Shown: positions 1 through 13,655 of the stretch, piece by piece
How the letters are laid out: each line of letters starts with the position of its first letter
Position numbering within the stretch: position 1 is the stretch's first letter
Source of the DNA: Demequina capsici
Lineage (GTDB): Bacteria > Actinomycetota > Actinomycetes > Actinomycetales > Demequinaceae
Assembly (NCBI RefSeq): GCF_032102965.1
Contig: NZ_CP134880.1
Span: forward strand, 2,976,001-3,040,000
Length of the DNA: 64,000 nucleotides
Direction: 5' to 3'
Notes under the pieces: model-generated
Told to the model about the DNA's origin: nothing
What the model saw: the letters and a program-made list of their open reading frames with translations, nothing else
Databases searched by the model: none
Program-made: the position numbers and the translations under genes

Positions 1-2
1 AC

Positions 3-878
3 AAGCCGGTGCAGTTCGAGCTCGACGGCACCAAGGTCTCCGTGACCTGTGGCGCCTCACGGTTCACGCTTGCGACGATGCCGGTGGACCAGTACCCCGA
101 TCTCCCGCAGCTGCCCGAGCAGTCCGGCACCATCGACGGCACCGAGTTCCAGCACGCGGTCGCTCAGGTGAGCGTGGCGGCGTCCCGCGATGAGACGCTG
201 CCGATCCTGACGGGAATCCGTATCGAGATCGAGGGATCGCACGTCTCGCTCCTCGCGACCGACCGGTACCGACTCGCGTTGCGCGAGCTGTCGTGGAAGC
301 CGTCGGCCTCCGACGCGTCCGCTATCGCGCTCGTCCGAGCGAAGACCCTGACCGACACAGCCAAGGCGCTTGGCGCCGGCGACGTCACGGTGGCACTGAG
401 CTCTGGCCAGGGCGTCGACCTCGTCGGCTTCTCCGCCGGCGGCCTGGTCACGACCTCCCTGCTCATGGACGGCGACTACCCCCAGGTCCGACGCCTGTTC
501 CCCGACGAGAGCCCGATCACGGCGGTCGTGCGCACGCAGGACATCATCGACGCGACCAAGCGCGTGTCGCTCGTGGCGGAGCGCAACTCGTCCGTGCGGC
601 TGGCCTTCATCGACGGCGAGGTCACCCTCGACGCCGGGCAGACCGAGGACGCACAGGCGTCCGAGGCGCTCGAGGCGACCGTTGAGGGCGGCGACATCAC
701 GGTCGCGTTCAACCCGCAGTACCTGCTCGACGGCCTAGGTGCCCTTGGCACCGAATATGTCCGCTTCGGGTTCACGCAGGAGACGAAGCCTGTCGAGTTC
801 ATCGGGCTGTCCGAGCCTGGTGGCGACCTCGCATCCGAGTTCCGCTACCTTCTGGTGCCCATCCGCATCGCATCCTGA
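3..878 (+). CDS. dnaN: DNA polymerase III beta subunit (sliding clamp), 5' end missing
   Basis: The clamp encircles DNA and tethers the replicative polymerase. The reading frame is open to the window edge, so only the C-terminal ~291 of the usual ~375 residues are present. The retained part covers the end of domain I, domain II (LPILTGIRIEIEG, TDRYRLALREL) and domain III, and ends in the conserved YLLVPIR tail. The GTG at position 9 is an internal codon, not a start. recF begins 9 bases after the stop, as in most actinobacterial dnaA-dnaN-recF clusters, so dnaA and oriC should lie just upstream of the window. Identity follows from motifs and context. Confidence 0.97.
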   Translation, partial: KPVQFELDGTKVSVTCGASRFTLATMPVDQYPDLPQLPEQSGTIDGTEFQHAVAQVSVAASRDETLPILTGIRIEIEGSHVSLLATDRYRLALRELSWKPSASDASAIALVRAKTLTDTAKALGAGDVTVALSSGQGVDLVGFSAGGLVTTSLLMDGDYPQVRRLFPDESPITAVVRTQDIIDATKRVSLVAERNSSVRLAFIDGEVTLDAGQTEDAQASEALEATVEGGDITVAFNPQYLLDGLGALGTEYVRFGFTQETKPVEFIGLSEPGGDLASEFRYLLVPIRIAS

Positions 879-887
879 TCCTCGAGG

Positions 888-2120
888 ATGCGCGTCACCC
901 ACCTCCAGCTGGCCGACTTCCGTTCCTACGGGAGCCTCGATCTGGCGCTCGCGCCTGGCGTCACGACATTCGTCGGCCGCAACGGGCAGGGGAAGACGAA
1001 CCTGGTCGAGGCGATCCGGTATCTGTCCACCCTGTCCTCGCACAGGGTCGCGACCGATGCGCCGCTGCTGAGGTTCGGCTCCGAGCGGGCGGTGATCGGT
1101 GCGCGCATCGAGAAGAACGGTCGCGCGCTCTCGCTTGAGGTGACCCTCGCTGCCGGGCGCCCGAACACGGCCCGACTCAACCGAGGCCAGGCCCGCCCCC
1201 GCGATCTGCTCGGAGTGCTCCGCACGGTCGTCTTCGCGCCGGAGGATCTTGCGCTCGTGAAGGGAGATCCCGCCGGGCGCCGTCAGCTGATGGACGAGCT
1301 CGTCGTCGCGTTGCAGCCCGCCATGGCCGGCGACCTCTCGGACTACGATCGGGTGCTGCGTCAACGAGGATCCATGCTGAAGACCGCCAAGAACGCGCGC
1401 GGCGACCTGACGATGCTCGACATCTGGGACGAGAAGCTCGCCGAGCTGGGTGGACGGATCGTCGCGGCGCGACGACGAGCGGTCGCCGCGCTTGCGCCGC
1501 ACGTGTCGGCTGCCTACACGGACGTCGCGCCAGAAGGTGGCCGATGCCAGCTCGCCTACGCCACCTCGCTGGACGCGCCCGCCCACCGCGACGCCGAACC
1601 GGTGGAGCCTCTGCCTGAAGGTGCACCTGCGGACCTCATCGAGGCACGCCTGCTGGGCAGGCTTCGTACGCTCCGGCAGCAGGAGATCGACCGCGGTGTC
1701 AACCTGGCGGGGCCCCACAGGGATGATCTCGACATCATCCTCGCTGGTATGCCAGCGAAAGGCTACGCGAGCCATGGCGAGAGCTGGTCCTGCGCGCTGG
1801 CTCTTCGTCTGGGAACCTATGCGCTGCTGACCGCCGAAGGCGGCCCGGATGACGATCCTGATGGCGAGCCCGTGCTGATCCTCGACGATGTCTTCGCCGA
1901 GCTCGACGCCGGTCGGCGTGCGGCGCTCGCCCACCGGCTCTCGTCTGCGCGTCAGGTGCTCATCACCGCAGCGGTCGCCGACGACGTGCCGGCCGAGCTG
2001 GCGGCGCACCCCGCCGGTTCGGCGACGATCCGCGTCGCCAAGGACGGACTCAGCGCGGCCGTGCCTGACGAGGTCGGTCTGGATGGCGCCGCTCCGGGGG
2101 AGGACCCGCAGCATGGCTGA
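888..2120 (+). CDS. recF: DNA replication and repair protein RecF
   Basis: SMC-like ATPase that loads RecA at single-strand gaps with RecO and RecR. The Walker A motif GRNGQGKTN is at residues 30-38, directly after the FRSYGSLDL segment typical of RecF. The Walker B/D-loop ILDDVFAELD lies near residue 330. At 410 residues it is slightly longer than the usual ~370-390. Its last 8 bases overlap the start of the DUF721 gene (the stop lies within ATGGCTGA), which implies translational coupling. It is cotranscribed with dnaN upstream. Confidence 0.97.
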   Translation: MRVTHLQLADFRSYGSLDLALAPGVTTFVGRNGQGKTNLVEAIRYLSTLSSHRVATDAPLLRFGSERAVIGARIEKNGRALSLEVTLAAGRPNTARLNRGQARPRDLLGVLRTVVFAPEDLALVKGDPAGRRQLMDELVVALQPAMAGDLSDYDRVLRQRGSMLKTAKNARGDLTMLDIWDEKLAELGGRIVAARRRAVAALAPHVSAAYTDVAPEGGRCQLAYATSLDAPAHRDAEPVEPLPEGAPADLIEARLLGRLRTLRQQEIDRGVNLAGPHRDDLDIILAGMPAKGYASHGESWSCALALRLGTYALLTAEGGPDDDPDGEPVLILDDVFAELDAGRRAALAHRLSSARQVLITAAVADDVPAELAAHPAGSATIRVAKDGLSAAVPDEVGLDGAAPGEDPQHG

Positions 2121-2673
2121 CGACGAGGTCGAACCCGCCGCCGATCTCGAGGATGCCCCGCTCCGGTCGGCTCAGGACATCGCGCGCGAGGCCATGCAGC
2201 GAGCACGCGAGTCCGCGCGCGAACGCGGTGCCCGGGTGGGCAGTCCACGGGCCGCCCGCCGCGACCGACACCTGAAGCGCGAGCAGACCGACCGGGACGC
2301 GCTCCCCTACGGCAAGGGTCGTGACCCGCAGCCGATGTCCGACGCGGTGGCGGCGCTCATGCGTCGCATGGGATGGGCGGAGCAGATCGAGATCACCTCG
2401 GTGACGGCGCGTTGGCGCGAGGTGGTCGGCGACCAGATCGCCGACCGCTGCGAGCCGCTCGGCTTCGAGGACGGAGTGCTCACGGTCAAGGCCTCGACCA
2501 CCGCGTGGGCCACGCAGCTCACGCTCATGAAGGGCCAGCTGACCCATCGGCTCAACGAGGAGTTCGGGCGCGACCTGGTGAAGGACCTCAAGGTGCTGGG
2601 TCCGACGGCTCGCTCGTGGACCAAGGGCCGCCGCACCGTCAAGGGGCGCGGCCCCCGCGACACCTATGGGTGA
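2113..2673 (+). CDS. DUF721 (DciA-like) family protein
   Basis: A 186-residue basic protein. The N-terminal half is charged and low in complexity. The C-terminal half (from about VAALMRRMGW) is the DUF721 fold, with the pattern TARWREVVGDQIADRCEPLGFEDGVLTV. DUF721 proteins in actinobacteria sit between recF and gyrB, and distant relatives (DciA) help load the replicative helicase; that role here is inferred. The ATG at 2113 overlaps recF by 8 bases. An in-frame extension upstream is open but lies wholly inside recF, so the overlapping ATG is preferred. Confidence 0.9.
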   Translation: MADDEVEPAADLEDAPLRSAQDIAREAMQRARESARERGARVGSPRAARRDRHLKREQTDRDALPYGKGRDPQPMSDAVAALMRRMGWAEQIEITSVTARWREVVGDQIADRCEPLGFEDGVLTVKASTTAWATQLTLMKGQLTHRLNEEFGRDLVKDLKVLGPTARSWTKGRRTVKGRGPRDTYG

Positions 2674-2846
2674 TCCGCCGCAGACCCCTTGACACGCCGC
2701 CCCTGACGTGCACGATCTGAGAACGCCGAAGTATCGGTGGGGCGCGACTGCCGAATAGCGTCGGAATCGGCCCAAAATCGCCCGTAGAGCCACTAGAATG
2801 ATCCGAGATATGTCGCGTGCCGTCTCAGGCCGCGACAGGGGCTTGA

Positions 2847-7548
<4,702 letters not shown>

Positions 7549-7551
7549 TCC

Positions 7552-9378
7552 ATGGCGGCGCCCGAGCGGTTCCAGGTCGACCTCGCAGGGGTCGTGGATC
7601 TGCTCGGGCGTTCGCTGTACTCCAGCCCGCGCGTCTACCTGCGGGAGCTGATACAGAACGCGGCGGATGCGATCCGGGCGCGGACCGAGGTGGAGCACGG
7701 CTTCCAGGGCACCGTGGCGATCACGCCGGCAGACGTGGGTGACGGGATGCTCGTGATCCAGGACGACGGCATCGGCCTCACCTCGCAGGAGGCGCGCGAG
7801 CTGCTGTCCACCGTCGGCCGATCCTCCAAGCGGGATCTGTTCGACCTGCCCCGCACGGACAGGCTCGGCCGCTTCGGGGTGGGACTGCTCAGCGCCTTCA
7901 TGATCGGCGACGAGGTGCAGGTCAGATCCCGTTCGCTGGGCGGCGCGCCGCCGTGCCTGTGGGTGGGCCGGTCTGACGGCACGTTCACCGTGCGCGAGCT
8001 GGACGGGCCGGACGCGGCCGCAGTGCCGGTGGGATCCATGGTGTCGGTGCGGCCCCGCGCGGACGCCGCCGTGCTGGCAGCCTCCGCCTCCGTCCGCACC
8101 TCCGCGACGCGCTTCGCGAGCCATCTTCCCGAGGCGCTGCTGCTCGCTGATCCGAGCGGCGGGTGGGTGAGCATCAACGAGACACCTGGATTCCTCGGTG
8201 ACGAGGTGGCTCGCCGCCTGTATGGCGAAGAGCTGCTGGGAGCCGTGCCGCTCGCGGCGATCCCGATCACCGTTGCCGCGACGGGGACTCGCGGGACCGC
8301 CTATGTGCTCCCCACGCCTCCCCCGCCCGGAACCGCGGCCCCGGCCCTGTGCCACCTGGGCGGCATGCTCGTCGGCAGCAGAGTGACCGGCCTGCTGCCC
8401 GACTGGGCGTTCTTCGCGGCGCTCGCCCTCGACTCGACGGGGCTGAACCCCACCGCGAGCCGAGAGGCGCTTGTCGACGACGACGCGCTGACCGTCACCA
8501 GGGAGGGCATCGGCACAGCCCTGCGCGAATGGATCCGACAGACTGCGATCGCGGACCCCGCACGGCTGCGCGTGTTCGCTGCCGTCCACGGACTCGCGCT
8601 GCGGCAGCTCGCATTGTCCGACCCGGAGCTTGCCGGGGTGCTCCTGCCTGCGTTGGTGGTGCCGACCTCGCACGGCGAACGTCGGCTAGGCGACCTGCTC
8701 GCCTCGGGAGAGCCGTTGCGCTACACGCCGACAGTCGACGAGTTCAGGCAGGTCGCTCCCCTGAGCGCGGAGCTCGTGATCAACGCCGGGCACGCCTACG
8801 ACGAGGCGATCATGCGGCTCGTCGACCGCTTGGGCCTCGCTCGCACCGAGCCTGTGGACGTCATCGCGATCGTCGACGCGCTCGAGCGGCCGCCCGAGGA
8901 GGACGCCGAGTCCGCGCGCGCGCTCGCGCGCCGCGCCGCCGCCACGCTCGTGGATCGCGAAGGCGTGAGCGTCGACGTGCGCGTGATGCCGGGTGGTCGC
9001 ATGCCCGCAGTGTTCGTGCAGGACTCCGCGATGCTCCGCGCAGCGGATCGACGGCGCGCTCGCGCGGAGGGCGACGCGCTGTGGGCCCAGGTGCTCGATG
9101 CGGTGGATGAGGCCGAGCGGCGCGACGGCGCGGACCACCCCACCGCGCGGCTCTGCCTCGACTGGTCGAACGAGGCGGTGCGCGCGCTCGCACGGCTCGA
9201 GGACGACGCGGTGCTCGCGCGCGCGATCCGCCTGATGCTGGTCACTGCGCTGCTCGAGGGGCATCATCCTGTGGAAGGGCGCGACCGCCAGGAGCTCACC
9301 GACGCGGTGAGCGAGCTCGTCGCGTTGAGCGTCGGACTGTCCGGGTTCGGCGTGGTGAGACCGGAGGACTTCGCATGA
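7552..9378 (+). CDS. HSP90-family protein (GHKL ATPase chaperone-like)
   Basis: A 608-residue protein with the N-terminal HSP90 ATPase fold: YLRELIQNAADAIRAR (Bergerat motif I), DDGIGLT (motif II) and GRFGVGLLSAF (lid/motif III), then a middle domain containing STGLNPTASREALVDD, as in HtpG. It is shorter and more divergent than HtpG (~630) and lacks the eukaryotic-type charged linker. It begins 3 bases after the gyrA stop and overlaps the next small gene by ATGA, so it is probably read from the gyrBA transcript. Clients are unknown. HSP90-family assignment is firm; chaperone function is inferred. Confidence 0.88.
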   Translation: MAAPERFQVDLAGVVDLLGRSLYSSPRVYLRELIQNAADAIRARTEVEHGFQGTVAITPADVGDGMLVIQDDGIGLTSQEARELLSTVGRSSKRDLFDLPRTDRLGRFGVGLLSAFMIGDEVQVRSRSLGGAPPCLWVGRSDGTFTVRELDGPDAAAVPVGSMVSVRPRADAAVLAASASVRTSATRFASHLPEALLLADPSGGWVSINETPGFLGDEVARRLYGEELLGAVPLAAIPITVAATGTRGTAYVLPTPPPPGTAAPALCHLGGMLVGSRVTGLLPDWAFFAALALDSTGLNPTASREALVDDDALTVTREGIGTALREWIRQTAIADPARLRVFAAVHGLALRQLALSDPELAGVLLPALVVPTSHGERRLGDLLASGEPLRYTPTVDEFRQVAPLSAELVINAGHAYDEAIMRLVDRLGLARTEPVDVIAIVDALERPPEEDAESARALARRAAATLVDREGVSVDVRVMPGGRMPAVFVQDSAMLRAADRRRARAEGDALWAQVLDAVDEAERRDGADHPTARLCLDWSNEAVRALARLEDDAVLARAIRLMLVTALLEGHHPVEGRDRQELTDAVSELVALSVGLSGFGVVRPEDFA

Positions 9379-9545
9379 ACGAGCCGGACGAGAGTCCTGA
9401 CGAGGTCGAGTCCGAGGACGCGATGCCGCAGGTCGACCGGACCGCGCCGCCGCGAGCGGCGGCTGCCACGAAGGCGGCGCGTGCCGCGACGGTCGCCGCG
9501 ACGCATGAGGTCGCTGCGGCGCGGAAGATCGCCAAGGAGCGATGA
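9375..9545 (+). CDS. Small acidic/alanine-rich protein in the HSP90-family operon
   Basis: A 56-residue frame whose ATG overlaps the HSP90-family stop (ATGA) and whose TGA overlaps the start of the next gene (ATGA). The N-terminal half is acidic (DESPDEVESEDAM). The C-terminal half is alanine-rich and basic, ending AAARKIAKER, and is likely a single helix. It resembles no family I recognise. The double stop-start overlap is the main reason to call it real. It may be an adaptor or regulator for the neighbouring chaperone; that is speculation. Confidence 0.65.
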   Translation: MNEPDESPDEVESEDAMPQVDRTAPPRAAAATKAARAATVAATHEVAAARKIAKER

Positions 9546-10672
9546 CAGCCGCCCGCTCGCTCGCCCTGATCGCCAGGGCGGATCGGACCTGGCAGCTCGA
9601 GGAGCAGGCCTCGCTGCTCGTCGAGGCGGTGAGCCTCGCCCGCGAGGCCGACGACCTCGACGCCGAGTACGCCGCGCGCATGCGGCTCGTCCCGAACTCG
9701 GCCATACGGTTCGAGGTGTCCGAGGCCGTCACGCATCTGGCCTGGTGCGTCGTCCGCCACGACTCGGATCCGACACGCTTCCCCCGTCGCGCGTCGGGGA
9801 CTGAGGATCTGCTGTACCTGGAGGACTGGACGCTCCGTCAGCTGGCGTTGTCCGACGCGTTGAGCCCGGTGCAGGTGGAGGATCTCATCGCCGAGCATGC
9901 GCGTCGGCTGGGTCCCGGCGCAGGTGAGCATGCGCTCGGGACGCTCGGGGCGCTGCATGCGTGGGCGCTCGGCGACGTCGCGCTGGCCAGCGCGCATATC
10001 GGTGCCGCGCTGCGCGTGCCGGGAGACGGTCTTGCCCACTGCGTCCGCTGCACTCGGGACATCGCCGCGCAGATCGCGGAGGCCGCCGGCGATGCCGCCG
10101 CGGTGGTCATGGCGGTCGACGACTTCGCCACGGATCCGTGCGACGACCTGGATCAGCCCGCCTCCGCCCTGTCGCGCGGGCTGTTCGCCTGGCTCGCGTC
10201 GGATCGTCGCGAGGATGCCGACTCGGCGTACGGGGTCGCGGTGCGTCGCGTGGCGGCGAGGCCGACGACTGCGGAGGTGCGGGGCCGGTTGGCGCGGTAC
10301 GCGCTGGTGACGGGACGGCTGGACGAGGCTGTCGGCCATGTGGAGGCCGCGCTGCCGTACGTGCACGGCTCGGCGCTGGCGACCCACCTGAGACTGGGCG
10401 CGCTGCGAGAGATCGCGGCGGTGCTGGCCGGCCTGCAGCGCCGAGGTCTCGGAGAGCGCTGCCTGACGGGGGTGGACGTCCCGAGCGTGAGGCCCCTCCT
10501 CCCGGCTCGAGGCGAGGGGTGGACCGTGGCGACCGCCGCACCGGTCGTGCTCACGGCCGCACGGGAGCTTGCCGGGAGGTTCGACGCGCGAGCAGGGACG
10601 ATGTTCCACGTGGAACAGCTGCAGCGCACGGTGTGCGGCGCGGAGTCACAGGTTCCTGGACCGCTGTTGTAA
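9542..10672 (+). CDS. Helical-repeat (TPR-like) protein coupled to the HSP90-family gene
   Basis: A 376-residue protein with no signal peptide or membrane segment. It is rich in paired amphipathic helices (for example LLVEAVSLAREADDLDAEYAARM and VEAALPYVHGSALATHLRLGA), consistent with degenerate tetratricopeptide repeats. HSP90 proteins commonly work with TPR co-chaperones, so a partner role is plausible but inferred from position and helix pattern only. The start overlaps the preceding small gene by 4 bases. Its last codons contain a parS-like palindrome. Confidence 0.75.
   Translation: MTAARSLALIARADRTWQLEEQASLLVEAVSLAREADDLDAEYAARMRLVPNSAIRFEVSEAVTHLAWCVVRHDSDPTRFPRRASGTEDLLYLEDWTLRQLALSDALSPVQVEDLIAEHARRLGPGAGEHALGTLGALHAWALGDVALASAHIGAALRVPGDGLAHCVRCTRDIAAQIAEAAGDAAAVVMAVDDFATDPCDDLDQPASALSRGLFAWLASDRREDADSAYGVAVRRVAARPTTAEVRGRLARYALVTGRLDEAVGHVEAALPYVHGSALATHLRLGALREIAAVLAGLQRRGLGERCLTGVDVPSVRPLLPARGEGWTVATAAPVVLTAARELAGRFDARAGTMFHVEQLQRTVCGAESQVPGPLL
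10602..10617. promoter_or_regulatory. parS-like ParB binding site
   Basis: TGTTCCACGTGGAACA is a perfect 16-bp palindrome. It matches the known parS consensus TGTTNCACGTGAAACA except for one symmetric base change, and the GTTCCACGTGGAAC form is used as parS in some bacteria. It lies near dnaN, where parS sites cluster. It is the only such match I see in the window. It is embedded in coding sequence, as many parS sites are. Confidence 0.8.
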
Positions 10673-10739
10673 CGTTTCGACGAGCCCGTAGTGCCCGCCC
10701 GCGGAGTGCGGCCCGGCACGCTGTCACCGAGGAGCCGTC

Positions 10740-12971
10740 ATGCCCGATCCCACCACGCTCACGCTCGAGGAGAAGGCGCGCCTGGTGTTCGGCGCCGACT
10801 TCTGGACAACGGTCGGCATCGAGGACAAGGGTGTCCCGTCGGCCATGCTGACCGACGGTCCCCACGGGCTGCGCAAGCAGATGGCGGGCAGCGATCATCT
10901 GGGTATCAACGCGTCCGTCCCCGCCACCGCGTTCCCCACCGCAGCGACCACCGGGTCCTCGTGGAACCCGGCGCTGCTGGAACGCATGGGTGCGGCCCTG
11001 GCGGCCGAGTGCCGAGTCCAGGAGGTGGACGTCCTGCTCGGTCCTGGCATCAACATGAAGCGGTCGCCGCTGGGCGGGCGCAACTTCGAGTACTTCTCGG
11101 AGGATCCGCTCCTGGCGGGTGAGCTGGGAGCCGCATGGATCAACGGACTGCAGGCGCTCGGAGTCGGCGCCTCGGTGAAGCACTTCGCGGCGAACAGCCA
11201 GGAGACGGACCGGATGCGCATCAGCGCCGAGCTCGACGAGCGGACCCTGCGCGAGATCTACCTGCCGGCGTTCGAGCGCGTCGTCAAGAAGTCGCAGCCG
11301 GCGACCGTGATGTGCTCGTACAACCGCATCAACGGGGTGCGTGCCTCCGAGAACCATTGGCTGCTGACCGAGGTGCTGCGCGACGAGTGGGGTTTCGAGG
11401 GGTATGTCGTGTCCGACTGGGGTGCCACCTGGGACCCCGTCGCCGCGCTGAAGGCGGGCCTTGACCTCACCATGCCGAGCACGGGCGAGGCCGGTCCCGC
11501 GACGGTCGTCGCGGCAGTGAAGGACGGCAGCCTCGACGAGGCGGTGCTGGATCAGGCGGTCCAGCGCATCCTTGACGTGCACGCGCGGCTGCGCGCGACG
11601 CGGACCGAGGTGACGTTCGCCGCCTCGGCGCATCATGAGATCGCGCGCGAGATCGCCGCCGACTCCGCGGTGCTGCTCAAGAACGACGGAGGTCTGCTGC
11701 CGCTCGCGCAGGACGGCGGGACCATCGCGGTCCTCGGTCCGTTCGCGACCGCGCCCAGGTATCAGGGCGCAGGCTCGTCGCACGTCAACCCCACGCGGCT
11801 CGACGAGCCGCTCGCCGCCATCGCCGAGGCGACGGGTCGCGACGTGGTCCACGCCCCCGCCTATCGGTTCGACGGTGGGAAGGACGACGCCCTCCTCGGC
11901 GTCGCTGTCGACGCGGCGGCCCAGGCCGACGTGGTGGTCCTGATGCTGGGCCTGCCCGACGCGGTCGAGTCCGAGGGTTGGGACCGTGAGCACATGGACC
12001 TCCCTCAGGTGCAGCTGGACACGCTCTCGGCTGTGGCGGCGGCCAACCCTCGCGTGGTCGTCGTGCTGTCCCACGGCGCTGTCGTGTCGCTCGAGCATGT
12101 CGTGGGCAAGGCGCCCGCGATCCTCGACATGTGGCTCGCCGGACAGGCGGGTGGATCGGCGCTGGCCCAGATCCTGTTCGGGCTGGCGGAGCCGGGCGGT
12201 CGCCTCGCGGAGACCGTGCCGTGGCGTCTGGAGCACACGCCTGCGTACGTGAACTGGCCGGGCGGCGACAAGGTGGTGCGCCACGGCGAGCGCGTCTACA
12301 TCGGCTACCGCTGGTACGACACCACGGACCGTGACGTCGCGTTCCCGTTCGGCCACGGGCTGTCCTACACGACCTTCGCGCACGAACTCCTGGGCGTCGA
12401 TGTGCCTGACCCGACGATCGCGGCCGCCACGGTGCGGGTCCGGGTCACGAACACCGGGGAACGCGCCGGCTCCGACGTCGTCCAGGTGTATGTCGGCGAC
12501 CCTGTCGCAGGCGTCGACCGCCCGGTCCGCGAGCTGCGCGCCTTCCAGAAGGTGGCGCTCGCTCCAGGCGAGGCCACCGTGGTCGAGCTCGCTCTCGATG
12601 ACCGTGCCTTCGCCTACTGGGGCACGCAGGGCTGGACCGTGGAGCCCGGCGAGTACGTCGTCGAGGTGGGCCGCTCGTCGCGTGACATCGTCGCGACGCA
12701 GTCGATCGTCCTGGACGTGCCGCCGGTGGTCGTCCCCCTCGACGTCGACTCGAACTTCGGCGACTGGCTGGCGCACCCGATCGGCGCGAGGGTCCTCGAG
12801 GAGTTCGGCAAGGCTGCTGCCGCCGGCGACAGCGCGGGGATGCTGGCCGACGAGGAGATGGCGGGGATGATGCTGCAGATGCCGATGGTCAAGGTCGCGG
12901 ACTTCGTCGCGCCCGGCCGGGGCGAGCAGACCGTGCGGGGCATGCTGGAGGCGCTCGAGCGGCTGGCATGA
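10740..12971 (+). CDS. Glycoside hydrolase family 3 beta-glucosidase
   Basis: Hydrolyses terminal beta-linked glucose (or a related sugar) from oligosaccharides. The 743 residues show the GH3 N-terminal barrel (MLTDGPHGLRK, KHFAANSQETDR), the catalytic aspartate near residue 226 in YVVSDWGA, the GH3 C-terminal domain, and a fibronectin-III-like domain (SDVVQVYVGD, VRELRAFQKVAL). There is no signal peptide, so it is probably cytoplasmic. GAGGAG lies 6 bases before the ATG. A strong hairpin follows. No sugar transporter is adjacent; substrate is not determinable. Confidence 0.93.
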   Translation: MPDPTTLTLEEKARLVFGADFWTTVGIEDKGVPSAMLTDGPHGLRKQMAGSDHLGINASVPATAFPTAATTGSSWNPALLERMGAALAAECRVQEVDVLLGPGINMKRSPLGGRNFEYFSEDPLLAGELGAAWINGLQALGVGASVKHFAANSQETDRMRISAELDERTLREIYLPAFERVVKKSQPATVMCSYNRINGVRASENHWLLTEVLRDEWGFEGYVVSDWGATWDPVAALKAGLDLTMPSTGEAGPATVVAAVKDGSLDEAVLDQAVQRILDVHARLRATRTEVTFAASAHHEIAREIAADSAVLLKNDGGLLPLAQDGGTIAVLGPFATAPRYQGAGSSHVNPTRLDEPLAAIAEATGRDVVHAPAYRFDGGKDDALLGVAVDAAAQADVVVLMLGLPDAVESEGWDREHMDLPQVQLDTLSAVAAANPRVVVVLSHGAVVSLEHVVGKAPAILDMWLAGQAGGSALAQILFGLAEPGGRLAETVPWRLEHTPAYVNWPGGDKVVRHGERVYIGYRWYDTTDRDVAFPFGHGLSYTTFAHELLGVDVPDPTIAAATVRVRVTNTGERAGSDVVQVYVGDPVAGVDRPVRELRAFQKVALAPGEATVVELALDDRAFAYWGTQGWTVEPGEYVVEVGRSSRDIVATQSIVLDVPPVVVPLDVDSNFGDWLAHPIGARVLEEFGKAAAAGDSAGMLADEEMAGMMLQMPMVKVADFVAPGRGEQTVRGMLEALERLA

Positions 12972-12995
12972 CCACGCGTCCCCACGACGCGACGA

Positions 12996-13027
12996 GGGCC
13001 CCGGGGCTGTGACGCCCCGGGGCCCTT
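12996..13027. terminator. Bidirectional terminator
   Basis: A 12-bp perfect stem (GGGCCCCGGGGC / GCCCCGGGGCCC) with loop TGTGAC, followed by TTCGT. It lies between the convergent beta-glucosidase and Lrp-type genes. A close copy of the stem occurs at 22566. Confidence 0.85.
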
Positions 13028-13072
13028 CGTGCCTCCGCCGCGGGGGGCGGACCGTGTCTGCTCGGTCCTCCC

Positions 13073-13654
13073 TCAGGTGAGGTCGGTGTCCGGGGACATC
13101 ATGCGTTCCAGGAGCGATCCCGTGTCGACCGCGCCGAGGCTCAGGAACGTCTCGATGCGCTGCAGGCCGTCGATCGGCCAGATCCTCTCCAGCAGCAGCC
13201 GCTGCAGGTGGAGGTGATCGCGGAGCCTGAACCGTGTCATCAGGTCGTAGACGCCGGTGACCACGTCGAGCGAGGCCAGCTCGGGGATCCGCTTGAGATC
13301 GGTGACGATCCGCTCGAGGTCCGCGCCGGGCGCGATGATGATGGGGATGTAGACCTCCACGGGCAGGCCCAGCGTGGCCCAGTCCACGGAGACCGTGTAG
13401 CCACGGATGACCCCGAGCCGCTCGAGGCGCGCGATGCGGTCACCCACCGTGGGGCCCGAGACGTTGAGCCTCTGGGCGAGCTTGCGGTGCGAGGCGCGCG
13501 GATCCTCCGCGAGCAGCGTCACCAGCATCCTGTCGATCTCGTCGAGCATCACGGCCGGGCTGCTCGGATGGATCAGGCGCGACAGCCCGCCCATCGGGCT
13601 GTGGCCCTTGTCCGTGACGTCGCTGGGCTCGGTTCCTTCAGGCGTGTCGGTCAT
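13073..13654 (-). CDS. Lrp/AsnC-family transcriptional regulator
   Basis: About 193 residues: a ~40-residue leader, a winged/helix-turn-helix Lrp DNA-binding domain (MLDEIDRMLVTLL, KLAQRLNVSGPTVGDRIARLERLGVIRGY) and a C-terminal RAM-like effector domain. Lrp proteins usually sense amino acids. The frame allows an upstream ATG at 13666, overlapping the LLM gene by 11 bases. The ATG at 13654 is preferred because GAGAAG precedes it and it follows the LLM stop after 1 base. It sits at the end of an operon with two LLM oxidoreductases and may control the facing SDR/ABC genes; that link is inferred. Confidence 0.9.
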   Translation of the reverse strand: MTDTPEGTEPSDVTDKGHSPMGGLSRLIHPSSPAVMLDEIDRMLVTLLAEDPRASHRKLAQRLNVSGPTVGDRIARLERLGVIRGYTVSVDWATLGLPVEVYIPIIIAPGADLERIVTDLKRIPELASLDVVTGVYDLMTRFRLRDHLHLQRLLLERIWPIDGLQRIETFLSLGAVDTGSLLERMMSPDTDLT

Positions 13655-13655
13655 C

